This document shows, piece by piece, positions 34,600 to 43,304 of a DNA stretch of 64,000 bases. The notes under the pieces were generated by a model. The model saw nothing but the letters and a program-made list of their open reading frames with translations, was not told where the DNA came from and made no database searches. The stretch comes from Pelomonas sp. Root1217 (lineage in GTDB: Bacteria; Pseudomonadota; Gammaproteobacteria; Burkholderiales; Burkholderiaceae_C), in NCBI RefSeq assembly GCF_001425705.1, contig NZ_LMDC01000030.1, positions 62,001 to 126,000 on the forward strand, read 5' to 3'. The position numbers and the translations under genes were made by a program. Within the stretch, counting starts at the first letter, position 1. Each line of letters begins with the position of its first letter.

Positions 34600-35810
34600 A
34601 GACCATTCCCGACATGCGCCTGCCCGAGTCGCTGTGGGCGCACATGCGCCACACCCTCGCCTTCTACGCCCCGCACGTGAAAGACCCGAGCGGCGGCTGC
34701 TTCCAGTTCTTCAAGGACGACGGCACCGTCTACGACCGCCGCACCCGCCACCTGGTCAGCAGCACGCGCTTCGTCTTCAACCATGCGCTGGCCTGGCGCT
34801 GGTTCGGCGGGCCGGTCGCCGACGTTGCGCATGCGCTGGCCTTCGTGAACCAAGCGCACGCGCAACCCCAGGGCGGCTATGCCTGGGTGCTGGACTGGCA
34901 AGACGGCCGTGCCACCGTCACCGACGGCACCAACCACTGCTACGGCCTGGCCTTCGTGCTGCTGGCGAACTCGCATGCCGCCGAGGCCGGCGTGCCGAGT
35001 GGCCGCGAAGGCATCGCCACCACCTTCGAGCTGATGGAGCAGCACTTCTGGGAGCCCGCCCACGGCCTCTACGCCGACGAGGCGACGCCTGACTGGCAGG
35101 TCGGCTCCTACCGTGGCCAGAACGCCAACATGCATGCCTGCGAAGCGATGCTGGCCGCCCACGGCGCCACCGGCGAGGCCCGCTACCTGGACCGCGCACT
35201 GACGCTGGCAACGTCCATCGCCCAACGCCAGGCTGCGCTGGCCGGCGGCTTGGTCTGGGAGCACTACAAGACCGACTGGACGCCCGACTGGGACTACAAC
35301 CGCGACGACAAGACCAACATCTTCCGCCCCTGGGGTTTCCAGACCGGCCACCTCACCGAGTGGGCCAAGCTGTTGCTGATGCTGGAGCGGCGCCTGGGCG
35401 ATGCGGCACCCGGGTGGCTTGTGCCGACGGCGCGCCACTTCTTCGACACCGCCATGCAGCGCGGCTGGGACACCACCCACGGCGGCCTGGTCTACGGCTT
35501 CGCCCCTGAGGGCGAGGTCTGCGATGGCGACAAATACTTCTGGGTCCAGGCCGAAAGCCTCGCCGCCGCCGCCTGGCTGGCCGTGCGCACCGGCGACGAC
35601 GCCTACTGGGCCTGGTACGACCGGCTCTGGGCCTACGCCTGGCAGCACTTCGTCGACCACGAGCACGGCGCCTGGTACCGCATCCTGGCGCCCGACAACC
35701 GCAAGGTCACCGACGAGAAGAGTCCCGCCGGCAAGACCGATTACCACACCATGGGGGCCTGCCAGGACGTGCTGGCCGCGCTCGGTGTGCAACCGCCGGC
35801 GCGGAGCTGA
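34596..35810 (+). CDS. AGE-family sugar isomerase/2-epimerase
   Basis: A 404-residue N-acylglucosamine-2-epimerase (AGE) family protein with the (alpha/alpha)6-barrel motifs RHLVSSTRFVFNHALAWRW, GQNANMHACEAMLAAHGATG, PWGFQTGHLTEWAKLLL and KYFWVQAESLAAAAWLA. Family members are mannose isomerases, cellobiose or mannobiose 2-epimerases and AGE proper. In a mannan locus, mannose-to-fructose isomerisation (feeding the PfkB kinase) or mannobiose epimerisation are the likely reactions; the sequence alone does not choose. The ATG at 34596 overlaps the esterase stop (ATGA). It has no signal peptide, so it acts in the cytoplasm. Confidence 0.85.
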   Translation: MKTIPDMRLPESLWAHMRHTLAFYAPHVKDPSGGCFQFFKDDGTVYDRRTRHLVSSTRFVFNHALAWRWFGGPVADVAHALAFVNQAHAQPQGGYAWVLDWQDGRATVTDGTNHCYGLAFVLLANSHAAEAGVPSGREGIATTFELMEQHFWEPAHGLYADEATPDWQVGSYRGQNANMHACEAMLAAHGATGEARYLDRALTLATSIAQRQAALAGGLVWEHYKTDWTPDWDYNRDDKTNIFRPWGFQTGHLTEWAKLLLMLERRLGDAAPGWLVPTARHFFDTAMQRGWDTTHGGLVYGFAPEGEVCDGDKYFWVQAESLAAAAWLAVRTGDDAYWAWYDRLWAYAWQHFVDHEHGAWYRILAPDNRKVTDEKSPAGKTDYHTMGACQDVLAALGVQPPARS

Positions 35811-35814
35811 CGCC

Positions 35815-36933
35815 ATGGGCCGCCTTGCCACTGCCCTGCTGATCGCGTTGCTCGCCGCTTGTGGTGGCGGGGGCGGCGCCGCCGCCGAACCGACGCCGAC
35901 CCCGCCCGTCGACCCCTGGGCCGCCTACCCGACCATGCCGTCCGGAACACCGCCCGGCGCCTCGGCGCAGGCCCGCACTGCCGCCGCGGCGCTGGGCGGC
36001 GGCATCAACTTTGGCAACATGCTGGAGGCGCCCAGCGAAGGCGCCTGGGGGTTGAAGGTCGAGGACGAGTTCATCCAGCTCTTCGGCCAGGGCGCCGGCT
36101 ACAGCAACGCGGTGCGCCTGCCGGTGCGCTGGAGCAACCACGCCAGCGTCGACGCGACGGCCACCATCGACGCGGCCTTCATGACCCGCGTCGAGGGCAT
36201 CGTCAACAAGCTGCTGGCGCGCAAGGTCACCGTCGTGCTGAACATGCACCACTACCACCAGCTCGACGGCGACGCCGTCGAGGCGGGCGAGGCCAGCGTT
36301 GCGGCCGACGTGGTGCAGCTGCGCTTCCTGGCGATGTGGAAGCAGATCGCCGAACGCTTCGCGGCTGCTGGGCCAGGCCTGGTGTTCGAGCTCTACAACG
36401 AGCCGCACAACAAGCTCGAGGCCGACTGGAACACGCTGGCCTCGCGCGCCCTGCGCGTGGTGCGCGCCAGCAACGCGAACCGCGTCGTCATGATCGGGCC
36501 GGTGCAGTGGAACAGTCCCTACGCCTTGGCCAAGCTGCAGCTGCCAGCGGACGCCAACCTGCTGCTGACCGTCCACCACTACGAGCCCTTCACCTTCACG
36601 CACCAGGGCGCCGAATGGATCAGCCCCTCGCCGCCCGTGGGCGTGGACTGCTGCGACGCCACCCAGCTGGCCAAGATCCGCGAGGGCTTGGACCTCGCTG
36701 CTAACGCGGGCAAGAGCCTGGGCTACCCGGTCGTCGTCGGCGAGTTCGGCGCCTACAGCCGCGCGGCGCTCGGCGCCCGGGTGCGCTACCTGAAGGCGAT
36801 GCGCTCCGAGATGGCCGCGCGGCAACTGCCCTGGATGTACTGGGAGCTGGCCTCGGGCTTCGGCCTCTACGACCCGCAGACCCACGCCTGGCGGACCGAC
36901 CTGGTCCAGGCGCTGTACGGCAACACGCTCTGA
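35815..36933 (+). CDS. GH5 endoglycanase lipoprotein
   Basis: A 372-residue GH5 enzyme with a lipoprotein signal (LIALLAACGGGG, Cys at about 16) and a short Pro/Thr linker, so it is probably anchored to a membrane facing the periplasm or surface. The catalytic domain has GGGINFGNMLEAP, NMHHYHQLDGD, the acid/base E196 in ELYNEPHNK and the nucleophile E310 in VVVGEFGAYS. GH5 covers endoglucanases and beta-mannanases, and the locus makes (gluco)mannan the likely substrate. It starts four bases after the AGE gene stop and belongs to the same operon. Confidence 0.9.
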   Translation: MGRLATALLIALLAACGGGGGAAAEPTPTPPVDPWAAYPTMPSGTPPGASAQARTAAAALGGGINFGNMLEAPSEGAWGLKVEDEFIQLFGQGAGYSNAVRLPVRWSNHASVDATATIDAAFMTRVEGIVNKLLARKVTVVLNMHHYHQLDGDAVEAGEASVAADVVQLRFLAMWKQIAERFAAAGPGLVFELYNEPHNKLEADWNTLASRALRVVRASNANRVVMIGPVQWNSPYALAKLQLPADANLLLTVHHYEPFTFTHQGAEWISPSPPVGVDCCDATQLAKIREGLDLAANAGKSLGYPVVVGEFGAYSRAALGARVRYLKAMRSEMAARQLPWMYWELASGFGLYDPQTHAWRTDLVQALYGNTL

Positions 36934-36949
36934 CGAAAGACCTGACCCG

Positions 36950-37984
36950 ATGAAGCTGCCCTCCCTCGCCGCCGCCGCCCTGCTGGCGGTCCTCTTGCCC
37001 GCGGTCGCCGCCGCCGAGCCGCTGCCCTGGCGCGGCATCAGCCTGTCCAGCGCCGAATGGGGCGAGAAGCTGCCCTTCCCCGGCGTCTACGGCAAGGACT
37101 TCGTCTACCCGACGGTGGCCAGCACGGCCTACTACCAGGCCAAGGGCATGAACCTCATGCGCATTGCCTTCCGCTGGGAGCGCCTGCAGCCCGTGCTGAA
37201 CGGCGAGTTCGACGCGGCCGAGCTGGCCCGCCTGCGTGAGTTTGTCGACGGCGCGACCGCCCGCGGCCTGCATGTGCTGCTGGACCCGCACAACTACGCC
37301 GCCTACAAGGAGGTGCATGTCGGCAAACCGGAAGTACCCATCGCTGCCTTCGCCGACTTTTGGCGCCGGCTGTCGCTGCAGTTCAAGGACAACCCGAAAG
37401 TCCAGTTCGGCCTCGTCAACGAGCCGCGCAACATGCCCACCGAGACCTGGGGCCAGGCTGCCCAGGCCGCCATCGACGCCATCCGCAAGACTGGCGCGAC
37501 CAACCTCGTCACCGTGCCGGGCAATGGCTACACCGGCGCCTGGAGCTGGTTCGAGAGCAGCTGGTACGGCACCCCCAACGCCGAGGTGATGGGCAAGGTG
37601 CGGGACCCACTGGACCACATGGTGTTCGAGGTGCACCAGTACTTCGACAAGGACGGTTCGGGCACGAATGCCGAATGCGTCAGCCCCGAGATCGGCGTCG
37701 AGCGCCTGAAGCGTTTCACCGCCTGGCTCAAGGCCAACAAGCGCCGCGCCATCCTGGGCGAGCTAGGCGGCGGCGCCAACGCCGTTTGCGAGCAGGCGGT
37801 AGCCGGCGCACTCAAGCATCTGCGGGCGAACGCGGACGTCTGGGACGGCTGGCTGTGGTGGGCCGGCGGCCCGACCTGGGGCGACTATTTCCTGTCGCTG
37901 GAGCCGGCGTCAGACGGCAAGGACAAGCCGCAGATGCGCTGGCTGGAGCCCTTCCTCAGCCCCACTGCAGTTCGACGTCCTTGA
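36950..37984 (+). CDS. GH5 endo-beta-1,4-glucanase (GH5_5-like)
   Basis: A secreted 344-residue GH5 enzyme with signal peptide LLAVLLPAVAAA. The segment YPTVASTAYYQAKGMNLMRI followed by FRWERLQP matches subfamily 5 endoglucanases (Trichoderma EGII type). The acid/base E158 lies in FGLVNEPRNM and the nucleophile E271 in AILGELGGG. It would cleave beta-1,4-glucan stretches of cellulose or glucomannan. It is the last gene of the plus-strand operon, and its 3' end overlaps the convergent dehydrogenase-like gene by 29 bp. Confidence 0.92.
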   Translation: MKLPSLAAAALLAVLLPAVAAAEPLPWRGISLSSAEWGEKLPFPGVYGKDFVYPTVASTAYYQAKGMNLMRIAFRWERLQPVLNGEFDAAELARLREFVDGATARGLHVLLDPHNYAAYKEVHVGKPEVPIAAFADFWRRLSLQFKDNPKVQFGLVNEPRNMPTETWGQAAQAAIDAIRKTGATNLVTVPGNGYTGAWSWFESSWYGTPNAEVMGKVRDPLDHMVFEVHQYFDKDGSGTNAECVSPEIGVERLKRFTAWLKANKRRAILGELGGGANAVCEQAVAGALKHLRANADVWDGWLWWAGGPTWGDYFLSLEPASDGKDKPQMRWLEPFLSPTAVRRP

Positions 37985-38942
37985 TGGCGTTCAGGAAGTC
38001 CTTGGCGTTGAAAGCCTCGCCCAGGGCCAGCGCGCCGCTGCGATTGAAAGACGGCTGCAGCATGCGCTCGGCGGCTTCGACGACCAACGGGGCGGACACC
38101 GCATAGATGTCCTGACCGCGGGCAACAGCGCTTCTGCCATCGCCCGCCTGCACGACCATCTCGAAGCGTTGCGCCGAGCGCCCCTGCGCATCGCTGGCCA
38201 CGGGCGGCGGGGTGGTTGCGTCGCGAATCTCCTGCAGAGACGACAGCGTCAGCCATGAGCGCAGGTTGCGCACGGGCAGATGGCGAGCGATGGTGATGAC
38301 CTCGCTGAAAGGCAGCTCGACCACCGCCTGAGCGCCATGTTCGGTGCTGAACGCCCAGTCGCGCTGGGCCGCGGGCGTCGGCATGCGCACCAGCTGGCCC
38401 TCCTGCAGCACGACGCGCGGCACCTGGTTGCGCTCGCCGGTCTTGCGGGTGCCCTCGGTCGGCCACCAGTGGTCCAGCGCGATGGCAACCGCCAGGTCGG
38501 CCACCAGGCCGTCACTAGCCAGCGCGCTGGCGAGCAGGTCGGCCAGGCCGCCATAGAAGCCTGCCGCCGGGATGACGGCAACGCCGGCTTCGCGGGCGCG
38601 CGCATCGAACCTCTCGAAGACCGCCTCGGCACTGGCCTGCTCCGCCGTCACGTCGATATAGCCGCAGCCGGCCCGCAGCGCCGCCTCGATGACCGGTGCG
38701 GCCGTGTCCAGAAACGGCCCGGCGCAATTGATGACCACACCGCAGTCCTGGAGCGCCTCGTCCAGCGCACCTGCGTCGTCGATGGCCGCCACCCGCGCCT
38801 GAACGCCGGCCGGGAGGCGGGACGCATCACGGCCGATGGCGACCACCGTCAAACCGCGCCTCAACGCTTCCTTGACGACAAAGCGCCCGGTGTGCCCACC
38901 CGCGCCGTAGACCGCAATCGCCTTGCCATTTCGCTTCGCCAT
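37956..38942 (-). CDS. Saccharopine dehydrogenase-like NAD(P)-binding protein
   Basis: A 328-residue protein with an N-terminal Rossmann motif (AIAVYGAGGHTGRFVVKEAL) and the saccharopine-dehydrogenase-like pattern VVINCAGPFLDTAAPVIEAAL, CGYIDVTAEQ and VIPAAGFYGGLADLLAS. Such proteins include trans-acting enoyl reductases and many uncharacterised oxidoreductases. The start at 38942 has AAGG at a proper distance, unlike the ATG two codons upstream. It is divergent from a TetR gene, and two matching operators lie between them, so it is almost certainly the TetR target. Substrate unknown. Confidence 0.85.
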   Translation of the reverse strand: MAKRNGKAIAVYGAGGHTGRFVVKEALRRGLTVVAIGRDASRLPAGVQARVAAIDDAGALDEALQDCGVVINCAGPFLDTAAPVIEAALRAGCGYIDVTAEQASAEAVFERFDARAREAGVAVIPAAGFYGGLADLLASALASDGLVADLAVAIALDHWWPTEGTRKTGERNQVPRVVLQEGQLVRMPTPAAQRDWAFSTEHGAQAVVELPFSEVITIARHLPVRNLRSWLTLSSLQEIRDATTPPPVASDAQGRSAQRFEMVVQAGDGRSAVARGQDIYAVSAPLVVEAAERMLQPSFNRSGALALGEAFNAKDFLNAIKDVELQWG

Positions 38943-38962
38943 GATCATCCTTTTTGAACGAG

Positions 38963-39006
38963 ACAGACCTGTCTGTTCTTTGAACGATACAGAATGGTCT
39001 GTATCG
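38963..39006. promoter_or_regulatory. Tandem TetR operators
   Basis: Two copies of ACAGAnnnnTCTGT lie 26 bp apart: ACAGACCTGTCTGT at 38963-38976 and ACAGAATGGTCTGT at 38989-39002. In the second the arms extend to CGATACAGA/TCTGTATCG. Each is preceded by TTTGAACGA. They occupy the divergent promoter between the dehydrogenase-like and TetR genes. Confidence 0.75.
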
Positions 39007-39031
39007 TGTCAACACCGAATCGACCGCCGTG

Positions 39032-39619
39032 ATGAACATGCCTGCCGAAACTGCCCCCGAAGCACAGAACGTCCGCGAGCGCCTACTGGGCGTTGCCTCC
39101 GAGCTGTTCTACAAGAACGGCGTCCGGGCCGTGGGCATCGACCTCGTCATCGAGCGGGCTGGCGTCGCCAAGAGCAGCCTGTACCGCCATTTCCGAACCA
39201 AGGACGACCTGATCGTGGCCTTCCTGGAAAGGGAGGACGTGGACTTCTGGGCGACCTGGGACCGGGTTGCTGCAGAGAACGCGGGCGACGCGATGGCCGA
39301 GCTGGACGCGCAGATGCACTGGATCGGCGAGCGCCTGGGACGCGCCAACTACCGGGGCTGCCCGCAGATCAACGTGGCGGCCGAATTCGCCGAGCAGGAC
39401 CACCCGGCCCGTGGCGTGGCGCGCGCCCACATGCGCGCGCTGCGGTCCCGCCTCACGACGATCGCCCAACGCCTGAACGCACGCGAGCCGACTGCGCTCG
39501 CTGCCCAGCTGGCCCTGCTCGTCAACGGCGCCTTCGTCAGCGCCGAGCTGCTGACGCCAGATGAAGCCACGGACGTGCTGCTGGGCGCGATGCGCGCCCT
39601 TGTCGCGGCCGCTGGCTAG
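39032..39619 (+). CDS. TetR-family transcriptional regulator
   Basis: A 195-residue TetR protein. The helix-turn-helix is in VRERLLGVASELFYKNGVRA and IERAGVAKSSLYRHFRTKDD, with a ligand-binding C-terminal half (YRGCPQINVAAEFAEQDHPA, which contains a cysteine often conserved in this subgroup). It is divergent from the saccharopine-dehydrogenase-like gene, and the paired operators overlap its own promoter, so it should repress both. An in-frame GTG one codon upstream is an alternative start. Its stop TAG shares the palindrome CTAG with the stop of the convergent Bug gene. Confidence 0.92.
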   Translation: MNMPAETAPEAQNVRERLLGVASELFYKNGVRAVGIDLVIERAGVAKSSLYRHFRTKDDLIVAFLEREDVDFWATWDRVAAENAGDAMAELDAQMHWIGERLGRANYRGCPQINVAAEFAEQDHPARGVARAHMRALRSRLTTIAQRLNAREPTALAAQLALLVNGAFVSAELLTPDEATDVLLGAMRALVAAAG

Positions 39620-40569
39620 TCTTCCTTCATCTGCGCCGCCTTGGCCACGGGCGCGAGGCGGGCCTTCTCGGCAGCCAGAAACTTGCGGAAATCCTCGCGG
39701 CTGCCGCCCGTCGGATCGATGGCCAGCGGGATCAGCTTGGCGCGCAGCTCGCTCGACTTCAACGCCGCGTTGACGGCGGCGTTGAGCTTGTCGAGGATGG
39801 CCTCGGGCGTGCCCTTGGGTGCGAACACGCCCGACCAGTGGCCGATGAAGACGTCGCTGAAGCCCTGCTCCTGGGCGGTGGGCAGGTCCGGCAGCGCGGC
39901 GATGCGGCGGTTCCAGGTCGAGGCGATGGCCTTGAGCTTGCCCGCCTTGACCATGGACATCACGACCGGGCTGGCCTCCGAGGTCGCGTCGACCTGCTTG
40001 CCCACGACCGCGGCCATGCCCTCGGAGCCACTCTTGAAGGGCACGATCTGCAGCTTGGCGCCGGCCTTGAGCTTGAGCATCTCGGCCACGAAATGCGGCG
40101 TGCTGCCGGTGCCGGCCGTCGCGAAGTTCAGCCCCTGGCCCTTCCTGGACGCCGCGATCAGGCCTTTCATATCCTTGATGGCCGAGTCGCCCGGCACGAC
40201 GATGACGGAGGGGCTGACGGCCATCATGACGACGGGCACGAGGTCGTCCTCGGCATAGGGCATGCGCGTCTTGATCAGCGCATTGGTGATGACGCCGGCC
40301 GCCGGCGTCAGGAAGGTGTAGCCGTCCGGCGCCGCCTTGGCCACATACGCCGCGCCGATCATGGAGCCGGCGCCGGGCTTGTTCTCGATGATGATGGGCT
40401 GGCCCAGCTGCTTGGCCGTCGCTTCGGCCACCGTGCGCGCCACGATGTCATTCGCCCCGCCCGGGCCGAAGGGCACGACGAAGTGCAGCGGCTTGCTCGG
40501 CCAGGTGTCCTGCGCCTGGGCAGCCAAGGTGAGCAGCAGGGCTGCAGCGGGAAGAAGGCATTTGCGCAC
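39616..40569 (-). CDS. Bug/TctC-family periplasmic binding protein
   Basis: A 317-residue tripartite-tricarboxylate-type solute-binding protein with signal peptide (LLPAAALLLTLAAQAQ). The two family loops are present: FVVPFGPGGANDIVART and ENKPGAGSMIGAAYVAKAAPDGYT, followed by GTGSTPHFVAEML. Bug proteins bind organic acids or similar small molecules and are very numerous in Burkholderiales. No TctA/TctB partner is encoded here, so it is an orphan, possibly sharing a permease or acting as a sensor. The ligand is unknown. Confidence 0.92.
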   Translation of the reverse strand: MRKCLLPAAALLLTLAAQAQDTWPSKPLHFVVPFGPGGANDIVARTVAEATAKQLGQPIIIENKPGAGSMIGAAYVAKAAPDGYTFLTPAAGVITNALIKTRMPYAEDDLVPVVMMAVSPSVIVVPGDSAIKDMKGLIAASRKGQGLNFATAGTGSTPHFVAEMLKLKAGAKLQIVPFKSGSEGMAAVVGKQVDATSEASPVVMSMVKAGKLKAIASTWNRRIAALPDLPTAQEQGFSDVFIGHWSGVFAPKGTPEAILDKLNAAVNAALKSSELRAKLIPLAIDPTGGSREDFRKFLAAEKARLAPVAKAAQMKED

Positions 40570-40738
40570 GGGCGTCTCCTGAAGGTGTCAGCGGCCAAGC
40601 CTAACGCCCACTGGAGGTCGGCGGAACGTGAGAACCCGCACAGGCATGAGCTCATGACAAAAGCTTTGTTGGGCTTTCTGTCATCCGCCGGCAGACTGGC
40701 GGCGTTCCCCACCTCACCGACAGCTTTCCGCCCCACCG

Positions 40739-41539
40739 ATGTGTGAGCTCTTCGCCCTCAACAGCCGCCAGCCGGCCGCCGCCACCTTCTCCCTGAGCGG
40801 CTTCGCCGCCCGCGGCGGGCGCACCGCAGACCATGTCGACGGCTGGGGCGTGGCCTTCCACGATGGCGAGCGTTGCGAGGTGACGGTCGAGGACAGCCCC
40901 GCCGCCGAATCGGAGCTGGCGCGTCATTTCGGCCACCATCCGGTGCAGGCGCGCAACATCCTCGCCCACATCCGCAAAGCCACCCAGGGCGCCCGCACCC
41001 TGGAAAACTGCCACCCGTTTCGCCGTGATTGGGCCGGCCGCACCTGGGTCTTCGCCCACAACGGCGACCTGAAGGACTTCCATCCCAGCCTGAACGGCAG
41101 CTTCACGCCGACCGGCCAGACCGACAGCGAACGCGCCTTCTGCTGGCTGATGCAGCGGCTTGAGCAGCACTTCGGCAACCGCCTGCCCGCCTGGCCCGAG
41201 CTGGCCGCCACGCTGACGCCCTGGATCCACGAAGTCGCCGAGCACGGCCGCTTCAACCTGCTGCTGACCGATGGCCGCGCCATGCTGGCGCATGCCAGCA
41301 CCAAGCTGCACTGGCTGCAGCGCCGCCCGCCCTTCGGCCATGTGTCCTTGCGCGACGGTGACCTCAGCGTGGACCTCGCCACCGTCAACAACCCGGCCGA
41401 CCGCATGGCCCTCGTCTCCACCGAGCCCTTGACCCACGGCGAGGACTGGCAGGCTTTCTCCGCCGGCGAGGTACGGGTGTTCGAAGGCGGCGACTGCGTG
41501 TTCGTCAGCGAAGGCGTCGCTGCCCTAGCCGCCGCTTAA
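40739..41539 (+). CDS. Class II glutamine amidotransferase (YafJ-like)
   Basis: A 266-residue class II (Ntn) glutamine amidotransferase-like protein. Met is followed at once by the nucleophile Cys2 ([20 protein letters not shown]), and [20 protein letters not shown] and [11 protein letters not shown] form the glutaminase site. The protein stops after the glutaminase domain, as in YafJ/DUG3-like proteins, so a partner amidophosphoribosyl or synthetase domain is lacking; relatives act in glutathione or gamma-glutamyl breakdown. The 3' end overlaps the convergent phosphoglucomutase gene by 15 bp. Confidence 0.9.
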   Translation: MCELFALNSRQPAAATFSLSGFAARGGRTADHVDGWGVAFHDGERCEVTVEDSPAAESELARHFGHHPVQARNILAHIRKATQGARTLENCHPFRRDWAGRTWVFAHNGDLKDFHPSLNGSFTPTGQTDSERAFCWLMQRLEQHFGNRLPAWPELAATLTPWIHEVAEHGRFNLLLTDGRAMLAHASTKLHWLQRRPPFGHVSLRDGDLSVDLATVNNPADRMALVSTEPLTHGEDWQAFSAGEVRVFEGGDCVFVSEGVAALAAA

Positions 41540-43180
41540 GGCCTCGTCCACGAGGCTGCGCGCCTCCTGCAGCAACTGCTGCAGATGCGCCTCGTCGCGA
41601 AAACTCTCCGCGTAGACCTTGTAGATGTTCTCGGTGCCCGACGGCCGTGCGGCGAACCAGCCGCTGGCCGTCGTCACCTTGATGCCACCTATTGGACTGC
41701 CATTGCCTGGCGCCTGGGTCAGCACGGCCGTGATCGCCTCGCCGGCCAGCGACGTCGCCTGGACATTCGCTGCCGTCAGCGCGGCCAGGCGGGCTTTCTG
41801 CTCGCGCGTGGCGGGGCCCTCGACGCGGTCGGAATGCGGTGTACCAAGGGCCGCCGTCAGGCCCTGGTAGTACACCGCCGGGTCGCTGCCGGTGCGCGCC
41901 GTGATCTCAGCCGCCAAGAGCGCAGCGGCGATACCGTCCTTGTCAGTCGTCCAAACGCGGCCGTCGCGGCGCAGCAAGGATGCGCCCGCGCTCTCCTCGC
42001 AGCCCAGGCCCAGGCTGCCTTCAGCCAAACCCGGCGCAAACCATTTGAAGCCGACGGGCGCCTCAAACAGCGGGCAGCCCAGACGGCGCGCGATGCGGTC
42101 GATAAGCGCGGTCGTGACAACGGTCTTGCCGATGGCCGCGTCCGCACGCCAGCCGGGCCGGTGGCGGAACAGATAGTCCGCCGCGACGCTGAGATAGTGG
42201 TTGGGCGACATCAGCCCGGCGCTGCGCGTGACGATGCCGTGGCGGTCATGGTCGGTGTCACAGGCAAAGGCCACGTCGAAGCGATCGCGCAGGCTCGTCA
42301 GCCTTTGCATGGCCCAGGGCGATGAAGGGTCCATGCGGATCTGGCCGTCCCAGTCCAGCGTCATGAAGGCGAACCGCGGATCCACCTCGTTGCTGACAAC
42401 CGTCAGCGGCAGGCCGTACTTCTCGGCGATCGCGGGCCAGTAGGCCACGCCCGCGCCTCCCAGCGGGTCCACGCCCAGTTGCAGGCCGGCCGCGCGGATC
42501 AGCTCGAAATCGATGACCTGCCCCAGCGCCGCCACATAGCCGCCAAGGAAGTCGTACTCGTGGCAGGCCGATGTCGCGAACGCCCGCTCGGCGTCCTTGC
42601 GCAGCACCCCCTTGAGCGACTGCTTCAGATGCTCGTTGGCAGCCGCCTGGATGCCCGCCGTGACATCACTGCCCGCCGGGCCACCATGTGGCGGGTTGTA
42701 TTTGAAGCCGCCGTCACGCGGCGGGTTGTGCGACGGCGTGACGACGATGCCGTCGGCCCGCTGCCAGCCTTGGCGGCCGCGGTTGTATTCGAGGATGGAC
42801 AGGGACACGGCCGGGGTCGGCGTGAACTGCCCCGCCGGCGCCAGCATCACGTCTACGCCATTGGCGACCAGCACCTCCAGCGCACTGACCACGGCGGGTT
42901 CCGACAGCGCATGCGTGTCGGCGCCTAGAAACAATGGGCCTGCGATGTCGCTCCGCTTTCTGTGATCGCAGATGGCCTGCGTGATGGCCAGCACATGCCA
43001 TTCATTGAACGAGCCATCCAGCGCCGAGCCCCTGTGGCCCGAGGTGCCGAAGCTGACCTGCTGTTCGACACAGCTCGGGTCGGGCTGGCGCGAAAAATAG
43101 GCTTCGCGCAAGGCCTCGACGTCGATGAGGACATCGGGTGGCGCGGGCTTGCCGGCAAGGGGGTGGCGTTCAGCACTCAT
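41525..43180 (-). CDS. pgm: Phosphoglucomutase (alpha-D-glucose type)
   Basis: A 551-residue phosphoglucomutase that interconverts glucose-1-phosphate and glucose-6-phosphate. The phosphoserine loop is VTPSHNPP (S150), the metal-binding loop is DTDHDRHG, the sugar-binding loop GCEESAGAS and the phosphate-binding loop [14 protein letters not shown]-terminal [18 protein letters not shown] is typical of the bacterial alpha-phosphoglucomutase subgroup (E. coli Pgm, about 546 residues). The ATG at 43180 is preferred to one 15 codons upstream, which would add a non-conserved leader. It would link the hexoses released by the nearby locus to glycogen and envelope sugar metabolism. Confidence 0.95.
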   Translation of the reverse strand: MSAERHPLAGKPAPPDVLIDVEALREAYFSRQPDPSCVEQQVSFGTSGHRGSALDGSFNEWHVLAITQAICDHRKRSDIAGPLFLGADTHALSEPAVVSALEVLVANGVDVMLAPAGQFTPTPAVSLSILEYNRGRQGWQRADGIVVTPSHNPPRDGGFKYNPPHGGPAGSDVTAGIQAAANEHLKQSLKGVLRKDAERAFATSACHEYDFLGGYVAALGQVIDFELIRAAGLQLGVDPLGGAGVAYWPAIAEKYGLPLTVVSNEVDPRFAFMTLDWDGQIRMDPSSPWAMQRLTSLRDRFDVAFACDTDHDRHGIVTRSAGLMSPNHYLSVAADYLFRHRPGWRADAAIGKTVVTTALIDRIARRLGCPLFEAPVGFKWFAPGLAEGSLGLGCEESAGASLLRRDGRVWTTDKDGIAAALLAAEITARTGSDPAVYYQGLTAALGTPHSDRVEGPATREQKARLAALTAANVQATSLAGEAITAVLTQAPGNGSPIGGIKVTTASGWFAARPSGTENIYKVYAESFRDEAHLQQLLQEARSLVDEALSGG

Positions 43181-43304
43181 CGTTCGGGGCTCTCCCGTTC
43201 TTCGGTGAGACCATACTGCCAGCATGGCGTGACCACGATGCCGGACATCGGCACACAGGCTTGCAGGCCCCGACCTACAGGCAACTCAACTGGCGCGCGG
43301 CGTC

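Noticed and set aside
40645-40656. Perfect palindrome CATGAGCTCATG between the Bug and amidotransferase genes
   Set aside because: It is short, there is no second copy and no adjacent regulator gene points to it, so chance is an adequate explanation.
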